Shown here piece after piece: positions 61,744 to 64,000 of a stretch of 64,000 bases of DNA. The translations under genes and the position numbers were made by a program. Positions within the stretch are counted from its first letter, which is position 1; each line of letters opens with the position of its first letter. Location of the stretch: assembly GCA_021014945.1 (NCBI GenBank), contig MU266441.1, positions 22,912 to 86,911 of the forward strand, written 5' to 3'. Under the pieces are notes generated by a model. That model was given only the letters and a program-made list of their open reading frames with translations, ran no database searches and had not been told where the DNA came from. This DNA is from Leucogyrophana mollusca (Eukaryota; Basidiomycota; Agaricomycetes; Boletales).

Positions 61744-63204
61744 TTATATCGTCTGAGCTACCTCCATTGCTTCTGAAAGTGACTTCAAAAGATTGAGATT
61801 GGCCTTACGTTGGATTTCTATCGGCCCGGCAAGAGCGACATCCCACCATCGCCCGCCTTCAGGAATATCGCGCCACCTGCCCTTCAGGAAGTCACGGTAC
61901 GTCTCTATGCTGCCATAAGGTGCGAGTCGGAGGCGCTGGACTTGACCCCAATGAGGAGGAGGATGGGAGTGTGAGTAGGAACCTGACGACTCGACAGCAG
62001 CTGATGGCTTGGAGAACCCCTCGCCAGCAAGAACGATGGATGGAGGTATAGTGATGCGGCCATGCTTAAAGCAAAATCGGGATATCGCAACGCAATGAAG
62101 TGTAACATTGTCCCCGTCACTTGGGTGCAGTCGTGCGGCAGCGGTCACGATAGTCTCCTCCAACGTCCTCCCAACCGGCAAGGGAGAGTTGCAGTCACCA
62201 GATGCCTGGAACGTGGTCAAGCACGACGGCCTGTGTATATAGGCGTCCAATGGTGATGTTTTCGGCCGAATGGGACGTTTTCCTGAGAATGACACAAAAC
62301 GCGAGACGACATACACCTAAAGGGTCGTTGAACGATTTCGGGAGATACGATGCAGGAATGCCCGAACCCATTTGCCATCCCAAGCTCCGAAGTTCGTCCT
62401 GATCTCATAGCTTGTAAACACGGGTATTTCGCGGATGAAATGATAGTGAGTGGCTAGACACGTGAATACAGTTCGCGAACCCGAGTCAAGTATTGGCGAA
62501 CCAAGGTCGAACGGCAGACTCACATCCTAGGCCCACCCAACCACCGCTCCTGGTAAACGCAGGAAATGCTCTCAGTGCGCTTTCGAGACGAGCAAAGTCC
62601 AGAGTCTACAAGTGCCTGCCAGTTTGAATGTGCATTTAGGAGAGAAGGTAGCGAAACTGGTTCTCACTTTCGCGTAACTGGAATTGCTAAGGTGCCCGTT
62701 GAAATCAACATCGTCTATACCTGCTCGGAGATTGCAAATAAGCCACTCTACCTATTTCCCCGTGTCGGATATGAAAAATTATTTTGGACGTACTTGTCCA
62801 GCCCTTGATTGTCGTAGACATCTCGAATGGATTAGCACCAATTGGACACAGACTCTCGATCCAATCATTGAGCACAGTTGTCTTTGCCTTGGCGTCTTTG
62901 AACGTGTGCCTGACCTTCAGTGCACAATATCGGAGCCGGATATTTATGGCTGGCAGGAAAAGTCGCACTAGTGCATGGTAAAAACGGGTTCGAGTTGGTT
63001 GCCCCTGACTGATCCAGTATATTACTCACCATGCCAGACCAAAGGCAAAGAGCGAACATTTGCGAGTAGAACAAGAAGGATCAGAAACTTGATGGCCTGC
63101 CTGGGCCATGATACCAGAGAAAATGATTTCACGAGTACTTGGGGCATTCTGGGTACCTTTAAGAGGGCCTGAAGTTGTGATGGAGGGAGGACGAATAACC
63201 TCAT
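61744..63204 (-). CDS. THEM6-like (4HBT hotdog) thioesterase, membrane-anchored
   Basis: Probable acyl-CoA thioesterase-like protein of the fungal THEM6 group. ATG 63204 opens MRLFVLPPSQLQALLKVPRM; a hydrophobic anchor FLILLVLLANVRSLPLVWH follows. Splicing then gives VRLFLPAINIRLRY, LCPIGANPFEMSTTIKGWTS and the hotdog core IDDVDFNGHLSNSSYAK, TLDFARLESALRAFPAFTRS, GGWVGLG-STHYHFIREIPVF, YEIRTNFGAWDGKW, VYVVSRFVSFSGK. The C-terminal part has VTLHCVAISRFCFKHGRITI, then PPPHWG and GRWRDIPEGGRWWDVALAGP, and stops at 61744. DVDFNGHLSNSSYAK holds the Asp and Asn-rich turn at the usual active-site place. Six exons, all junctions in phase. Convergent with PMI. Confidence 0.82.
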
Positions 63205-64000
63205 CTTGGTTGAGAGCTTGAGTCCTTGTGGTAAAGGAAGGGCGGGTTATTTCATACCCCCTTATCCTTGGCCCTTTAAGGTGAGAAGTCCGAGTCTTTT
63301 CGGTTTGGCTGCTAAGAAAACGACCGGAGGGTTTGATATTCATGTTATCAGTGGTATGAAGTTGCCGTTTCGGTCGTTCCAGTCTTGCTTTTATGGGCGG
63401 ACATCAAACCGAATGAGATATAATACTAACCTTTCTAGCGCAGCGACTTTTCGATGAGCGATGCACCCTGTGGGTCATAATTTGCGCAAGTGACGAGATA
63501 TCGTACGGAGTGCAAAATACGACCGTGGAGGCTGGGCTTGAGGTTAGGAATCCGAGTTAGGAAAAATGACAACGTCACAGATACAGCAGACACAGCTGTG
63601 TTTCCGACTCGGTCTACTTTGTGTGTGCTGTCGAGGAAAAGGGTATAGTTAGTGTTTATCTCAAGCCACATCAGAAAATTCACAGGTTGCTTAACTAGCT
63701 TTTTCACAAATTTATTCCCCAATTAAGAACAATAAAGCACAAATAAAGTAAACCATGGAAAAGTAGAATCTTACTTTATTAAGTAGATCCCGCTGCATAT
63801 CACGACTTATTTCGTACTTTTTCGCTACTTTCCAGCTGCTTTTATAAAGTAAGCAAAGACAGCAAAAAGGCAACAATGTATATTACAACTAAATAAGAGT
63901 TGATAAGCACAAAAAAGACGCAAAAAGTTGAGGTTAATCCGGGTATTCTAACAGAACCGTTTCCTAGTGAAGTTACCTTGATTGCCTAGAACTCGATGGG
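63205..64000. other. Gene-free right end, AT-rich from about 63700
   Basis: No gene seen. Base composition shifts to AT-rich after about 63700. A 10 bp perfect inverted repeat (AATAAAGTAA at 63742-63751, TTACTTTATT at 63771-63780) lies in it, and a partial copy of the same word recurs near 63845. This may be the edge of a decayed mobile element or simply a long intergenic region. Confidence 0.4.
63742..63780. repeat. Short inverted repeat in AT-rich sequence
   Basis: AATAAAGTAA (63742-63751) and its exact reverse complement (63771-63780) are separated by 19 nt. In AT-rich sequence such a pair could be chance. Confidence 0.35.

Overview
The window is nuclear DNA of a filamentous basidiomycete, most likely a mushroom-forming Agaricomycete. 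The evidence is dense genes split by many 45-70 nt GT-AG introns, tiny exons, and protein sets typical of that group: an intronless HET-like protein, an F-box protein, a RING-H2 protein, 8-cysteine GPI proteins and tandem MFS pumps. All gene models below were spliced by eye from reading frames and intron signals. Gene identities are usually firm; individual exon edges are less so.

Layout. 1-3000 (-): N-terminal half of an ABCC-type ABC transporter, cut by the left edge. 3.0-4.9 kb: intergenic, with a four-copy minisatellite. 4.9-6.3 (-): unknown coiled-coil protein. 7.3-9.4 (-): HET-like membrane protein. 10.9-12.1 (+): PAM2 + MIF4G-like (PAIP1-like) protein. 12.5-13.6 (+): electron-transfer flavoprotein beta subunit. 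14.0-17.4 (-): RING-H2 ubiquitin ligase. 17.8-19.2 (-): FIST-domain protein. 19.5-22.9 (+): exosome nuclease Rrp6. 23.4-32.0 (+): three tandem paralogous MFS drug transporters. 32.2-33.6 (-): F-box protein. 34.9-36.7 (+): secreted protein built from Kex2-bounded DDGQYHP cassettes. 37.6-38.5 (+): secreted Cys-rich GPI-type protein that also carries RR-NSS-DDGFYPP. 38.9-44.5 (+): Rictor/Avo3/Ste16 (TORC2). 45.1-46.6 (+): Pex24-type dysferlin-domain peroxin. 47.1-48.2 (+): conserved hypothetical. 48.2-50.8 (-): PPWD1-like WD40-cyclophilin. 51.1-53.8 (-): Rsp5/Nedd4 HECT ligase. 54.8-57.5 (+): RasGEF. 57.7-58.6 (-): ribosomal protein uL22 (RPL17). About 59.4-59.9 (-): weak gene candidate. 60.0-61.5 (+): mannose-6-phosphate isomerase. 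61.7-63.2 (-): THEM6-like thioesterase. 63.2-64.0: gene-free, AT-rich end.

Most genes are core housekeeping or signalling functions (TORC2, Ras activation, ubiquitin ligation, exosome, splicing, peroxisome, mannose metabolism). The accessory part is 23-38.5 kb: the expanded MFS array followed by two secreted-protein genes. The most striking item is the 34.9 kb gene. It encodes a signal peptide, a pro-region and seven dibasic-bounded cassettes, four of the cassette starts spaced exactly 141 bp apart, with 25 D-[DN]-G-x-Y-H units. This is the architecture of a Kex2-processed secreted peptide precursor. Its downstream neighbour carries a single related motif right after its own dibasic site. I see no RiPP-tailoring enzyme nearby, so a peptide or wall-protein role is inference.
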